Below, in pieces: positions 22,418-33,565 of a stretch of DNA of 64,000 nucleotides. Position 1 is the stretch's first letter, and each line of letters begins with the position of its first letter. The DNA lies in the NCBI GenBank assembly GCA_963575645.1, contig OY754469.1, forward strand, positions 37,592,753-37,656,752, given 5' to 3'. Under the pieces are notes generated by a model. It was not told where the DNA came from. It searched no databases and saw only the letters and a list, made by a program, of their open reading frames with translations. The translations under genes and the position numbers were made by a program. This DNA comes from Xanthostigma xanthostigma (taxonomy: Eukaryota > Arthropoda > Insecta > Raphidioptera > Raphidiidae).

Positions 22418-23144
22418 TAATATAGCCGCTTTCCAACCCTGTATAGCGGTTGAAAAATGCCCCGTTTTCACACTAGTGCGTAGGTAAAGTAAAACAAAAG
22501 TAATTCGATTTTATCAACCCAATAGTAATATCTCTGTTAGTTGCAATTTAAATCCATCTGCGCAAAAGAGACAGAAAAAGTTATCATCATAAGCAATTCA
22601 CATATAATTCCAATATGGCCGAATTTAACTCTCAAAATAATTACAGATATATATTATGCAAAAATCAGCTATTTTATAGAAGAAACGTGCAAAAAAATGT
22701 TGGATGTATCTCGATTGCATTGCTTTTATGATTCGTGTGACTCGCTAATCAACAGAGCTGAACTGTTCCGATTTTTTTTTATAACGGTGCGGATACGTGA
22801 TAGTTCATGATCCGACCACCAGAGGGTTCAGTAGTTCAGTGGGACACAAAGAATCGCAAGGATAACTCATGACAAATGCACATCGACGTACATACGGTAT
22901 CATTCTCAATATCTTTTATAAGTGGAATCGATAGGATCTGGAATCAAGGACCGGCATCGGTAATATTTCTTGATTATATCAAGGGTTCCCTGGTGGCAAA
23001 CTCACCATACCCGGCTTTACTCTATATCTCCACGTATTATATGCACTCGATCTTACCTCATATTATAGGGATGTGTTGAATCTCAACTTCGGACATAACG
23101 ATAAAAAAAAACTCGGGTCGTGGTGCCAAACCCTGCCGAAATTT
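22418..23144. other. Unassigned stretch
   Basis: Short plus-strand frames at 22541-22810 and 22876-23079 have no motif I recognise. No TIRs or tandem repeats. Confidence 0.4.
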
Positions 23145-23512
23145 AGTGACGGAATAAGACTTCGAGATGGCCTATGGGCCCTCATCTCTAACAGCAGTCT
23201 AAAAAAAATCTAATATTATCTGTCTCTCTCATGTTAAGTTTATAAAAAAAAATATGTCCCAAATTGTGAATATCATAAGCTTAAAATTGTTAGAAAAAAG
23301 GTAAAAAGAAAATTTTATTGTCTATAAAATCGGTCCTTAGGCATTTTTGAACAGTTAATAGAAAAAAGTTACAAAACTAAATTTAAAAAAAAAAAAATAA
23401 TTTTTGTTTTCATTTTCAAAAATAAATTATAATTTATTTTTAACTTCTATACTTCTAAAGACAGTTTTATATCAATAGATCAAATTTTTGAGAACATGAC
23501 AAAAAGAAAAAA
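23145..23512. mobile_element. Degraded copy of the hAT MITE at 14092-14588
   Basis: TCTATAAAATCGG, TCCTTAGGCATTTTTG, TACTTCTAAAGACAG and TTTGAGAACATGACAAAAAG follow the same order as in the intact MITE. The left part is reduced to CCTATGGGCCCTCATCTCTA, and neither TIR is intact. Confidence 0.7.
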
Positions 23513-23589
23513 AATATTTATTTAGTTTAAATCAATTTTCATATAAAGGTAATAAAAAGGATAGAGTAGTGTTGCTCCAATAAAATGTT

Positions 23590-23760
23590 ATGATGAAGGG
23601 AGGTTTTGGTTGAGGATCATAAATAAATAAGCTTTACCACTATTACGCTAGTGGCCAACGTTTCGAAGATGAAAATAAATTTTTCGAAACGTTGGCCACT
23701 AACGTAATATTGGTAAAGCTTATTTATTTATGATCCTCAACCAAAACCTTCCTTCATCGT
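23590..23760. repeat. Penelope-like palindrome with CGAAACGTTGGCCAC
   Basis: Arms TTTTGGTTGAGGATCATAAA and TTTATGATCCTCAACCAAAA extend to GTGGCCAACGTTTCG and CGAAACGTTGGCCAC around a loop GAAGATGAAAATAAATTTTT. Related pieces lie at 58455-58580 (not folded back) and 61894-61970. On the plus strand the right arm can form GAA-ACGTT/AACGT-A, which resembles hammerhead helix III, but the CTGANGA box is reduced to CGAAGA. An inverted terminal piece of a Penelope-like element is the best guess. Confidence 0.6.
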
Positions 23761-23771
23761 AATAAAAATAT

Positions 23772-24062
23772 AGTTTAAAAAAAACTAAAAAACACGCTTT
23801 ATATCGAACTAAAAAGTAAAAAATATTTTTTTTTAAATAAGCTTAAAAAGCGTGGGGCGCTTTGTTCCACATTTTCGTACATCGAGCGCCCCACGCTTTT
23901 TAAGCTTATTTAAAAAAAAATATTTTTTACTTTTTAGTTCGATATAAAGCGTGTTTTTTAGTTTTTTTTAAACTATATTTATTTTTCACTTTTTAGTTTG
24001 ATATAAAGCGTGTTTTTTAGTTTTTTTAAACTATTTTTATTTTCCACTTTTTAGTTCGATTT
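23772..24062. repeat. Hairpin plus tandem extra arm, AAGCGTGTTTTTTAG
   Basis: Arm 23772-23858 is inverted at 23885-23975, with GCTTAAAAAGCGTGGGGCGC against GCGCCCCACGCTTTTTAAGC at the inner end. A third copy of the arm, direct relative to the right one, follows at 23988-24050. So one arm was duplicated in tandem after or during palindrome formation. Confidence 0.85.
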
Positions 24063-24102
24063 ATTGTCAAAAATTTGCTGAAAAAAAAACAATTTTTTTT
24101 CC

Positions 24103-24185
24103 GGCGTGGACGGGATTAGAACCCACGACCCGTGATGCCGAGAGTTGACGTCAGCGAAGATCGTGCCTTAGACCGCACGGCTGCC
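24103..24185 (-). repeat. tRNA-like sequence (SINE head or tRNA relic)
   Basis: On the minus strand: GGCAGCCGTGCGGTCTAAGG (A-box-like) and, about 45 nt later, GTGGGTTCTAATCCC (B-box-like with one change). The length is near 83 nt, but acceptor-stem pairing is poor, so it is not a functional tRNA. It sits between two hairpin clusters. Confidence 0.55.
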
Positions 24186-24292
24186 AGTGTACTTGCTTTG
24201 CTGGCATATTATACCGCTATATAAACCACTTGCTGTTAGCCCAAATGAAAGTTACAAACATACATACATACATACAAACTTACAAGTGAAGT

Positions 24293-24369
24293 ATTCAAGC
24301 TCAAGATAATTTACCCTTTTTACACGCTTTTAAAGCGTGTAAAAAGGGTAAATTATCTTGAGCTTGAAT
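24293..24369. repeat. Perfect 77-bp palindrome
   Basis: Arms 24293-24330 and 24332-24369 are exact complements over 38 bp with a one-base centre (core ACACGCTTT, T, AAAGCGTGT). A CATA microsatellite (24258-24276) lies just upstream. The absence of any mismatch suggests recent origin or repeated correction. Confidence 0.92.
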
Positions 24370-25230
24370 ATCCAGACACCTGAGGTCTCTTGTTCTTGAT
24401 TAGCTCATTGATGTGATATTTGAAGTAGTTATTTTTAGAATAGATTCCTGTCGCGGGCCGTATTGAGATGGCTTGAGGGCCAGATGCGGCTCGCGGGCCG
24501 TATCTTTGATGTCAGTGGAGTTAACGATCCTGATTTTGTGTCACTTAATTAGAAATGTGAATTTCAATTCAACGGGATATCAATTTCAAGATATTTTTGC
24601 CATCCCTGAATACATTTCGGGAATATAGAAACTGTTTGTGTAGCTGTCAACTACAGACATCCAACACGTGAATCAAAAAAACAACAACCATTTGTTATTT
24701 GTTATTGATTTTAATTGCTTGTTTTTCTTATTAAATCTGTTTGTTCTATAATAATTACGGTGTTCAGTTGTATTCGCACTAAAGACTTTATCATTTTGAG
24801 GAGAGAGTTTTCTAATTAAAACTCTACTTTGAGCTGCAATTATATAGCTGATAAATGACGTATCATAAAATCGTTGTTAAATAATTTTCTACTCAAAATA
24901 CAGATGTTTACATTTCACAGAACAGTGGTGGGTGTTTTATAATTTAGTGTTGTTGATGAATAAAATCCTAACCTAACTCAGGGGCGGAATATTAAGTTTT
25001 GGCGCTGTAGGCTATAAGTACCTTGCCATATTTTTTTTAGAAGTATACTACAGATATGCAATAAAGACAAAAAATAGTTGGCAAAACCAAAAGTGCACAT
25101 CACGCAAGTTTTCACTGTACATATTATAATGAAAAAAATTGAAAAAATAGATTAAAAAAACAATTAAAAAAAATTAAAATTAAAAAAATAATAAAAATAT
25201 ATGGGAGATATATTATATATCATATATAGG
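24370..25230. other. Unassigned stretch with a hAT-like end fragment
   Basis: 24450-24515 contains GCGGGCCGTATTGAGATG and CGGCTCGCGGGCCGTATC followed by CAGTGG. This resembles a common hAT terminal region, but no partner end or TSD was found. The rest is AT-rich. Confidence 0.35.
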
Positions 25231-25693
25231 TAAATATCAAGAACCGAGCGGGGTGACGTAGCGGTGAGAGCACTAGACTCGCATTCGGGAGGTACCAGGT
25301 TCGAATCCCGGCGGGGGCAGATGTGACTAGGACTTTTTCCTACTACCTCTCACCGAGAAACGGTAATTTCTGTACCGGCCATCTTGTTGAGGTTTTCCAT
25401 GGTTTCCCTCAATATTTCCAGATAAATATCGAGATGGTTCCTTATTCAAGGTCATGGCCGATTACTTGTCAAACTCCTATGCTCAAAATGTGCCTACCTT
25501 ATCCTTAATTTCCTAAAAATCCTTCATTCGCCCATTGCTATTAATTAAGTTGAAGTTTAAAGATGAAGAAAATAACCGGAAGTCTGGTAGAAAAAATAAA
25601 TAGTAATGGTGCGAATGGCGTCTGTTATGACATAAAAGTCGAGAAACGGACGTTAAACGCATTATTATTATTATTATTATTATAAATATCAAG
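25231..25693 (+). mobile_element. Full-length tRNA-derived SINE with 11-bp TSD
   Basis: Flanked by TAAATATCAAG at 25231-25241 and 25683-25693. The body 25242-25682 starts GAACCGAGCGGGGTGACG, has the A-box region GTAGCGGTGAGAGCACT and the B box AGGTTCGAATCCC, then a tRNA-unrelated body and an (ATT)n tail at 25661-25682. A tRNA-like head, Pol III boxes, simple tail and TSD are the standard SINE marks of L1-type retroposition. A truncated relative is at 7127-7314. Confidence 0.93.
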
Positions 25694-25730
25694 GGGAATA
25701 AAATGGAATAGAAAAAAAAATTACTTACGT

Positions 25731-25803
25731 CGGCGGGAATCGAACCCGGCATCTTGTCATTACTGTACTTACGCCTTATCCACTTGGCCGTAGCGGCCTT
25801 GCA
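25731..25803 (-). repeat. tRNA-like sequence (Arg-type D arm), SINE head
   Basis: Minus strand: AAGGCCGCTACGGCCAAGTG, GATAAGGCG, then GCCGGGTTCGATTCCCGCC with an exact T arm. The length is near 73 nt, but the anticodon arm does not fold cleanly. It probably heads a truncated SINE whose tail abuts the SINE at 25242. Confidence 0.6.
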
Positions 25804-26277
25804 CTCGCCTATGTTATCCTGGTATAGAAGTATTATAGCACTTATTCTACGGTAATATACTACACTTACATGCAGTAATAATTATATTGTTTTTTTATTA
25901 ACTATCTAAAATAATAGAAATTTAAACTGTTTATAAAAATTAAACTACTGAACACATTTTAGTGAATTTAAATAGGGTTCTGCTCTGATAGTAAAAAAAG
26001 TGAATAAAATATAACCCAAGGTGATCCGACCAAAATTGCGATCTGTAGAGCCGGGACGTACATACGTACAGACCAACCGACAACTGCTGTTCGTGATTTT
26101 GAATTGAAATTTTAGTAGTATTTATGAACTCAAATGGATTTAAAAATGGTTCTGTTTTATAGATCAGAATCCTCTCTTTTCAAAAAGCTTTAATTTGAAT
26201 AGATTTCGTGTGAAAATAACTTAGATATAACAATTCTTGTATGAACTAAAGTCAGTGCAATAAGTAAGTCAAACTTC
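25804..26277. other. Unassigned AT-rich stretch
   Basis: A fragment at 26015-26085 (GTGATCCGACCAAAATTGCG, then ACGTACATACGTACAGACC) looks like a dispersed repeat tail. No gene recognised. Confidence 0.4.
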
Positions 26278-26833
26278 GGAAAAATTAGGGGATAGTTAAA
26301 TTTTCGAATGAACCTTCCTTTTGTGGTTCTAAACAATATCTTAAAAGTCTCCACCTATACATGTGCCGCTAAAAATGCTACATGGGTCAAAGGTCACAAA
26401 AAACGGTTTTTCCCAAAAATCTCGTTAACGGTGACTTTTATAGAAAAATAGTGATTATCAAATTTGTAGCTTAGAGAATTTCCTACAAAAACATAGTAAT
26501 ACTTTTAAAATTAATTACCAATTATGTACGACGAACGACGCAAGCGGCATGATGCTCGGTTTCTCACCTCGCATTCATTCAACCGCTTAGTGAACCATTC
26601 TAGTTCACGCATTCGCATGATGTATGTCGTATTATCATTCTATTCATTAGTATAACCGCATCAAACGAATTGGTTCATAAATGTCACCATAACGAGATTT
26701 TCGCGAAAAACCGTTTTATGGTACCTTTCATTTTTAGCGGCGCATGTAATCTGTAGGGACTTTTGGTATATTGTTTAGAACCACGAAAGGAAGGTTCATG
26801 CAAAATCCAATTTTCCTCTAATTTTTCTACTCT
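26278..26833. mobile_element. Foldback MITE, GAACCTTCCTTT arms
   Basis: GAACCTTCCTTTTGTGGTTC and GAACCACGAAAGGAAGGTTC are inverted. The inversion continues through TATACATGTGCCGCTAAAAA against TTTTTAGCGGCGCATGTA, and AAAACGGTTTTTCCC against GCGAAAAACCGTTTT. The centre (26520-26650) contains GCATGATGCTCGG and CGCATTCGCATGATG. About 555 bp, non-coding. TSD not clear. Confidence 0.8.
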
Positions 26834-26867
26834 GAAATGTCTGTTCCCTGTATTATTAGCAGGATTT

Positions 26868-27090
26868 TTGACGTGATAACGTCTTATAAATTAATGAAAC
26901 ACCAGCTGCACGCACGAAAAAGTGTAACGTTCCGAAAAGTGTAACGTTCCGAAAAGTGTAACGTTCCGCCTGACCCTGTGCGTGCAAGCGAGAGCGCAGT
27001 AATGTATTATTAAATATGATATTCGAGCGGAATACGTTATCACGTAAAACTATCGTCCGTAAACCGACTTTACAGACAACCAATTTTTTA
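26868..27090 (+). mobile_element. ACGTGATAACG element, copy 2 (short form)
   Basis: TTTTTGACGTGATAACGTC to CTTTACAGACAACCAATTTT, 223 bp. Contains three 17-bp units of GAAAAGTGTAACGTTCC at 26917-26968, where copy 1 has TAACGTTCC repeats and copy 3 a single motif. The interior ends GCGGAATACGTTATCACG as in copy 1. Confidence 0.8.
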
Positions 27091-27591
27091 ACATGAAAAT
27101 AGTAAAAATTCAATTTTATTTCCCAATCTACAGTTTCACGACTCTCGATTTAAAAAACCGGGTAAATGTGATTTAATGTGGGATTATTAAGCGCAAGCAG
27201 TTATCAACGCACAGTTTAATGACATAATTCCCCACGGATCGCGCCACTGGTCAGTATAAAGGCCATTACCCGTTCCACTTGGAGAGCCAAACTCTGAAAG
27301 CATAACTCAAATAATATGAAACGTCATCGAATGTACGTTATTTTCTCTACAAAATGTTTTCCGTTGTCTGCACTTTTGTTGCTAGCTTTAAATCCGTGTC
27401 CTTCAAACAAAACCGCGTACGTCGTAATCAGTGGCGTAACTATACCACCTGAGGCCCTTCCTCAATATAAAAAGTGTTTCACGTAGTAGTTTCACTTTAT
27501 AAATAAATCACGAAGTAAAGTACCTATATATTTGTATAATTCGTGTATGTTTTTGGGTTAATATCTAATTTAAATTGATTAAAATCTTTGA
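27091..27591. other. Unassigned stretch
   Basis: CAGTGGCGTAACTATACC at 27430 resembles a hAT 5' end, but no partner or TSD was found. Otherwise nothing recognised. Confidence 0.35.
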
Positions 27592-27892
27592 TTAACACTT
27601 GATTAGTACTCTTCAAATAAATAAAATGATAGACCAAAATATAAAATTAATTATGTAATATACCTAATTAAGTTTGAGTTTTTTTTTTTAATATTGATTA
27701 ATATTTCGATATTAAAAAAACTCGAACCTAATTTTATTATAAAGTAATTACTAATTAATTTTAATTTTTTACAGCTCAATTCTGAAGAAGTTCCAAATCC
27801 GGACAGAAACGTAAATCTATTGAATTATAATTTTATAATTTTTGTCAATATATATTGTCTGAAAAATTGTTCGATGATTTTATTTATTTGAA
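27592..27892 (+). mobile_element. Penelope-like unit, decayed, with inverted partial copy upstream
   Basis: The plus-strand unit ends GATGATTTTATTTATTTG and carries CTGAAGA at 27782-27788, but helix II (GTTCC/GGACA) and GAAACGTAAATC are altered relative to the 12.1-kb unit. Upstream, 27592-27650 is a minus-strand piece of the same 3' end (CTTCAAATAAATAAAATGAT). Inverted partial terminal copies are characteristic of Penelope-type insertions. Confidence 0.6.
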
Positions 27893-27950
27893 TTGATTAA
27901 ATACAAAATTAATATTTTTTACCAAAGTTTGTAATAAATATTAGGTTCGT

Positions 27951-28095
27951 CCTAAAGCTAGTAGCGCCACCGGTTTTGCCTAAAAGGATAAGAGCCCTAA
28001 AATTAAAAACGGGGCACTATATTAGCTCTTAAATAGCCCTTAATTTTCATTCCAATAATTGTATCATACATTTTGGCGCTGCCAGCTTTATTGGG
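27951..28095. mobile_element. Possible small MITE with AGCGCCA ends
   Basis: CCTAAAGCTAGTAGCGCCAC on the left and TTGGCGCTGCCAGCTTTATT on the right are inverted with several mismatches. No TSD and no second copy seen. Confidence 0.35.
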
Positions 28096-28650
28096 GTGAG
28101 ATTTGCGACTGTTTTTGACAAATGTCAAAGAAATTCAAAAGTAGAGCTTGCATTGTAATTTTGTATCATTTTGCCGCTAAAAAATATTCATCCCTATTAA
28201 ATATCTCAACTGAAAAAAAAGAAAGAAAAGCAAAGAGAAAGAAAAAAATGCCAGAAAACATTGTAATTTTTTTATAAATAATTAAGCAATTAACAACGTT
28301 ACCAACTTGGATTGTCCAAAAAAATACAAATTTCGGCACAAGCAGTTTTGCCTTGTGACCGCAGTTGTAAATATATAATACAGAATAAACTATATAGTTA
28401 GTTGTTTGTTCGCCATAAGCGAAAAACAACTGTTTTCATAGTTCATAGCCGGTGAAAGACACTAGCTGACTGTTTTCCACACGTCGTCGGTTGTCTTGTG
28501 TCCTAAAACCGGTGAACTGCTTTTATAGCCGCTCCATATTTGATTTATCTTTGTCATTCATGTCAGAGCACCTATACAAATATCCCTTGAACTCGCCTCA
28601 AATCGTTTCTCCTCTCCTAGACTCCTAAAATACTGTTAAGACTCTCCCTA
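28096..28650. other. Unassigned stretch
   Basis: No repeat recognised. The minus-strand frame at 28166-28429 is hydrophobic, low-complexity and unrecognised. Confidence 0.4.
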
Positions 28651-29400
28651 CTAGGGCTGCCAGTGGTGTCCGGCTTTTTACGGTCGTGCCCGGTCAAATA
28701 TTTACGTGTCCAGCTTTTGTTAGGCTTTTGGTCTGTGTACTTTTAATTATAGACTTTTTGATATTTTTCAAGAGTTTGAAACTGTTATTTTTTTATAAAG
28801 ATCTTTTTGTTTTTATCCAAAAGAATGGATATATTTTAACGAAAACTTCTAGTTTTTTATAGTTTATTAAAAGAGCTATAGGTATTTGCTTATTTGTTTG
28901 TTGTTTTTTTTTTTTTGTCTTTTAATTTATCCACTAATAGTCTACAGAAGACTGAACATTTTTCACTTCGTCATAATATTGTTATTATTTTTTAATATTT
29001 TGATATTAATTAATAATTTTGAAGGAATTTTATAAAAAGCTAATAAGAAATTAAATATTAATTATTTTTTATATTTTTTAGATCAGTTCTGAAGAAGATC
29101 TAAATCCGGATCGAAACGTTAATGTATTAGTTATATATTTTTTGTTAATATAATATTGTCTAAAAAATTGGTCGATAATTTTATTGAGTTCTAATCAGAC
29201 GTTAATCAAAGATTTGAATAATATCATAGGTATAAAAACAAATTATAATTGGTAGGTTGGACTGTTTATTGAATGTTACTAATTTTATAACAAAACTGTG
29301 ATTCACTATTAAATAATAATTAATAAACAACTTTAATACGAACCTAAAAGGTATTTTTGGCTTTTAAAAAAAATATGTCTGGCTTTAAGGACAAAATGTT
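28651..29400. mobile_element. Element H remnant, CTAGGGCTGCCAG end
   Basis: Left end CTAGGGCTGCCAGTGGTGTC. Near 29348-29398 the block GGTATTTTTGGCTTTTAAAA, AAAATATGTCTGGC matches 48528-48580, which leads to the opposite end CTGGCAACCCTGC at 48615-48629. The terminal words resemble a widespread hAT-like family, but no TSD was found. A Penelope-like unit sits inside. Confidence 0.5.
28974..29230 (+). mobile_element. Penelope-like unit with hammerhead-like core
   Basis: TTTTTTAGATCAGTT, then CTGAAGA at 29089-29095, one A, GATCT/GGATC as helix II (one changed pair), GAAAC and TTAATGTA. The 3' end continues past ATAATTTTATT into GAGTTCTAATCAGACG, which is also seen in the minus-strand copy at 54.67 kb. 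This unit is therefore longer at its 3' end than the 212-bp insert at 11997. Confidence 0.7.
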
Positions 29401-30639
29401 TTTCAGGTGGAAAACATTCGTGCTGGAAAATATTTCAACCAAATTTTTCTGCTATAAAAAATCCTGCTATTTTTTCGTGCTGAGAAACATTTCCCTTAAA
29501 AATTATTCTGGCGAATAAATTCCTGCTAAATAAATTTGCCAGTTAAAAATTCCTAATAAAAATTAATATAGGTGAAATTCATTGTAGCATAGGATCAAAA
29601 TAACGCAACACTGATTTGTAAAATTGGAAATGTTTGTACTGTTGTGTCGACAATATGACATTATCTTTTGTCTTCTTCGGAGTATCAAATGCTTCTGATT
29701 CCTGATTAAGGATAAACTATATATAAACAGTGTATGTGGAAAAATACATAACACTACCAAAACTTTTCTCTATTGTTTATGAGGTTATAATAACGACTAT
29801 AAAAAATGACACGATGTTATGTTTTTTCGAAAAATATTGCTTCTGTCTTTTATTAGTCTATCGATTGTCACGCAGATAAAATATTTACTTGATAAGTTTT
29901 CTTTTCGTTTTTTTTTTGCTTACTTTTTCTAATTAGAAAATTATTTGTTGATTCATCAATATATAAAGAATCGAAGAGTCATTAATAAACTTTTCAATAA
30001 AGAAAATAACAGCGATCTCATTTCAGGAAAAAAATATTTCAATATACAGGCTGACCGGTAATTGCTCGTATTCCTCTCGGAAGATGAAACTATAACTAAT
30101 TTGGAATTATTTAACTTTATCATTTGGGGGTCGGAAATGTGTTATTTTTTATGATAATGACACTTCTGTGAAGAATTTTTATTTTATTTTTTTTTATTTA
30201 TTGTAAGTTTTAACATAGGTACAACATAAAATCTAACAGTAAATTTCGTGGTTTTTAGCTTTAAGAAGATTGATCAATTAGTAAACTATTAGATCATGGA
30301 AAAATTCAGGCCAAAAAGTGCAAATATATTTTTTTTTATTATTAACTCCGAAAATTATTATTGTCAAAAGAAAACCGGGGTAGATTTCCTCGAATTAGCG
30401 TCACTGACTGACTGATAGATCATTTTATAAATCTAGCATAGGTACTTCAAGTCAAGCTAGAACTTTAAAACTTGGAATATAAATAGTTTTAATTGCCAGC
30501 AAAGTCAAAAGTCAATAAAAAAATGGCGGATTTTGACACGGCATAGTGACTTCTGCTTTTAAAAACTTCGAAGTACACGCTGTCTAATAAGTGTTAACTA
30601 GTGGGCTGTGATTATTTAGTGAACAAAAATGTATGACGT
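29401..30639. other. Unassigned AT-rich stretch
   Basis: Includes the ACCGGTAATTGC block (30052). No coding frame of note. Confidence 0.4.
30052..30095 (+). repeat. ACCGGTAATTGCTCGTATTC block, copy 2
   Basis: Matches 8778-8822. Sequence beyond it differs, so only the family edge is shared. Confidence 0.7.
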
Positions 30640-30840
30640 CCCACCAAAAAAGTTTAATGTGAAAAAGAGGACCAAGTTCGGTAGCTACAAAAAAGAATTA
30701 AGATCTAAAAAGGTGCCAAGTTTTTACTTCGCAAATTTTGATGGTTTATATTATAAATAACTTGTCAAGTGAACACTTTCTCAATTATTTTTATAAGTAC
30801 CGAGCTTGGCTCCATTTTTCACATTTATATTTTTGGTGGG
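30640..30840. repeat. Inverted repeat CCCACCAAAAAWRTWWAATGTG
   Basis: Arm 30640-30683 (TGTGAAAAAGAGGACCAAG, TTCGGTA) is inverted at 30798-30840 (TACCGAGCTTGGCTCC, TTTTTCACAT). The spacer is about 115 bp. Likely a foldback remnant of a dispersed family. Confidence 0.75.
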
Positions 30841-31951
30841 TTCTCTTTTCGATTATACAATAAAATATTTGTGTAGCATTATACACTTTTCGAGACAAAC
30901 TAAAACTTCGCAGTCAATAACAAAGCAATAATTCAAGTACCGAAATGAAATAGATTATAGACACTCAACAACTGAGGGCATCAGAGACTATAATACATAA
31001 CCTATTTAACATTAAAATGAAATAACTATATATTATCATGTATTGTATGTTAAATGTTATTGCGTTGATCCTGAAAAATTTATAATGTAACCAATGAGAT
31101 ACTCTGTATGAATTATTTTAGGATCAATAAAATGATTATGATTAATTACACGAATGCAAAGAGAATATTTATTTTTAGCTGCTCTGGATTCTAGAAGGCA
31201 CACGCCTAAGCATATAGATTATAAAAACTTTTCATTCGTCTTCTAAATATTATAATCCGGTTTATTGTCTATTAATCAAAATTACCGTACTGTACTGTTC
31301 CACTGTTTATCGATTTTAGAAACTCACAAGCCTTAAAATATGTAAATTGTTTCTAATTTTACGGCTGTTTTTTATAGCGAAACAAAAGAAACTTTTTTTT
31401 ATTGACAGTCATAAATTCTGCTGAACGAGTGAGACAGAAGAAAGAATACAAAATGTCCGAATTTATAGTCAACAACATTAACTATCCTCCTTTTTTACTT
31501 AAACTTGACTAAAGTGAGCCACTAAGGAGTAGTTTCTCTGCCTCCGGAAATATTTTATGCGCCATTTAAACTATTTAAAATTTTATTGCATAAAGCACGG
31601 AAAAACACATTTGTTCATAATGTTTTTTCGGCGACTCAGAATGGCCAAGCTTAAGAGGCGTCGGCGTTTTTATGGCTGGTCTATTACAAACCCACAGTTC
31701 CCAGATTTGTAATTAAACAACTGGTGAAAGTATAATTTTTTTTCCGTTTATGAAATATCGAAAGGCAACTTTGTAGTTTGAGTTTTTAACCAATGTTCTA
31801 CTGACTAAGCTATAATATTACTGCCGCCCGATATAGTTAGGGGGATGGTGTTAAGGAGCACCTTGTGGCAGAAACGCTCTCTTTAGAATAGAAATAGAAA
31901 TAATTTTTATTTGTGTTGACCATTAGGTATACAAAAATGTCAAAAAAAAAA
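30841..31951. other. Unassigned AT-rich stretch
   Basis: No repeat pair, tandem array or gene recognised. Confidence 0.4.
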
Positions 31952-32304
31952 AGTCCCCTACAGTCTTACAGAAAATATTTTTTCGATTGTAATTGTCACC
32001 TCGGTATCTTCAATGAATTTAAAATGCAAGAATTGAGGCCAAACGAAAACAATTTTAATTTGCTTACTTTAATGATCAACGTTTCGGCATCTAATTGTGG
32101 CTTTTTCAGGATCTTAAATTAGCAAATACGTTATATATAATAATGGATTAATATTATATATAACGTATTTGCTAATTTAAGATCTTGAAGAATCACAATT
32201 AGATGCCGAAACGTTGATCAATAAAGAAAGCAAAAAAAACTGTTTTCTTTTGGCCTCAATTCCTGCATTTTAAAATATTTTTTCTGCAACTAAGAGGTCC
32301 CCTA
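31952..32304. repeat. Penelope-like inverted pair, GCCGAAACGTTGATCA
   Basis: Nested inversions: GTCCCCTA at both rims, TGCAAGAATTGAGGCC against GGCCTCAATTCCTGCA, TGATCAACGTTTCGGCATCT against AGATGCCGAAACGTTGATCA, and AGCAAATACGTTATATATAA against TTATATATAACGTATTTGCT around a short centre near 32144. The right arm reads GATCTTGAAGAATC then GCCGAAACG, and the left-arm complement reads CCTGAAAAAGCC then GCCGAAACG, both decayed forms of CTGANGA...GAAACG. Confidence 0.65.
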
Positions 32305-32992
32305 GATGGTGTTCAGTCCTTTTCTGCCATTTTGTAGAGGAATTTTGAATTTTGCAGTTTTTTTAGTGCCACATCGTCGTACCGCAACGCGATAGACCCT
32401 TACTCCAGTAATCGAATTTGTAAAGGGGGGCACAGACTACACGAAAAAGAGTGTTTATGCCATCAAGTGCTCCTTGACCATTTCTGTCACCATCCGCTAC
32501 CTAATATTACTGTATACCAGTTTCGCGTTCACTCATTAATTTGGAAAAAAACCTTTCAATTTAATTTCAATAAAATCATGACAGTGTATTGTCATCAGAA
32601 CTAAACGTGTATGCAAAATTTCGGCCAAATCGGACAACCGGAAGTGCGTCAAAATCCACTTGCAAGATTTGTTGCACACAAGGCAAGTAAAATTAAAGCT
32701 TATAAAAACTGCTGGTATACTATAAATTCGAACATTACAGATTTAGTAAGAAGCTCGATATTACTTACGTTGTATTAGTGCCTAGATATATGCATTTCCA
32801 TTTTCATAAATACTGATACTTCATCGTAGTTTACGAGCGAGGAAAAACCGAAAAGGAGTTTTCCCTTTTAAACCGATTTCTACTTGAATTAAATTCGCTT
32901 CCTTCTATTTTTGTTTGAGAAACACGTAAATTTTTTTTGAAGAATGTAAATGCAATGTTATGAAATTTTATGTCGTGCCTCTTATGGCCATA
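32305..32992. other. Unassigned stretch with a repeat tail
   Basis: 32580-32680 (GTATGCAAAATTTCGGCC, AAATCGGACAACCGGAAG) has the look of a dispersed repeat tail. No gene recognised. Confidence 0.4.
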
Positions 32993-33565
32993 TTCACCAA
33001 ACGTAAGTAGTTATTTATTCGGTTTATTTGTTCTTCAGGTAACTATTCCTCCGAATAAATAGCGATAATTGAATTCACCAGCCATAATCATGTTTACTAC
33101 AGGAATGAATCTATGCTGTTTTACTTTCAGGGTATAAATATTTATTCGCCTGATAAATAATAATGGCCGCCACATAGATCATAATACCTAACCTATAAAC
33201 GTAGAGTATTATATCTACAGTTGCTTTTGTGAATTTATTTATGTGTCATTTATTAACCTTTTGTGAAGTGTATAGTTGTAAAACATTAAAGTTAGGGAAA
33301 GTTTTGTGTGCAATTGGGTGAGGTTAAAACATTATTATTTTGGTAAAATTTTTTGACGTTTATACTAACGCCATCAATCGGATTTTTGGGTGAACTCCAA
33401 AATATTCAACAAAGAGAGCAAGGAGTATAGTGCAGTGTATATTAATTATTCTTTAACTAACTTTTATACCTGATATTTTGCTTGATGAATTGAAAGTAAT
33501 TTCTGTTCTATGGAATAAATTTGTTCCAAGATTAGTAACTTCAATCTTTAATAGTGTTCGGTGAA
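32993..33565. mobile_element. Element B, copy 2, uninterrupted
   Basis: TTCACCAAACGTAAGTAG to AGTGTTCGGTGAA, 573 bp. It carries AACAAAGAGAGCAAGGAGTA at about 33404, the intact version of the target that is split in copy 1. This copy therefore acts as the empty-site reference. Confidence 0.8.

Noticed and set aside
24103..24185. Functional class II tRNA
   Set aside because: A- and B-box-like words are present, but the acceptor stem does not close and the B box has a substitution.
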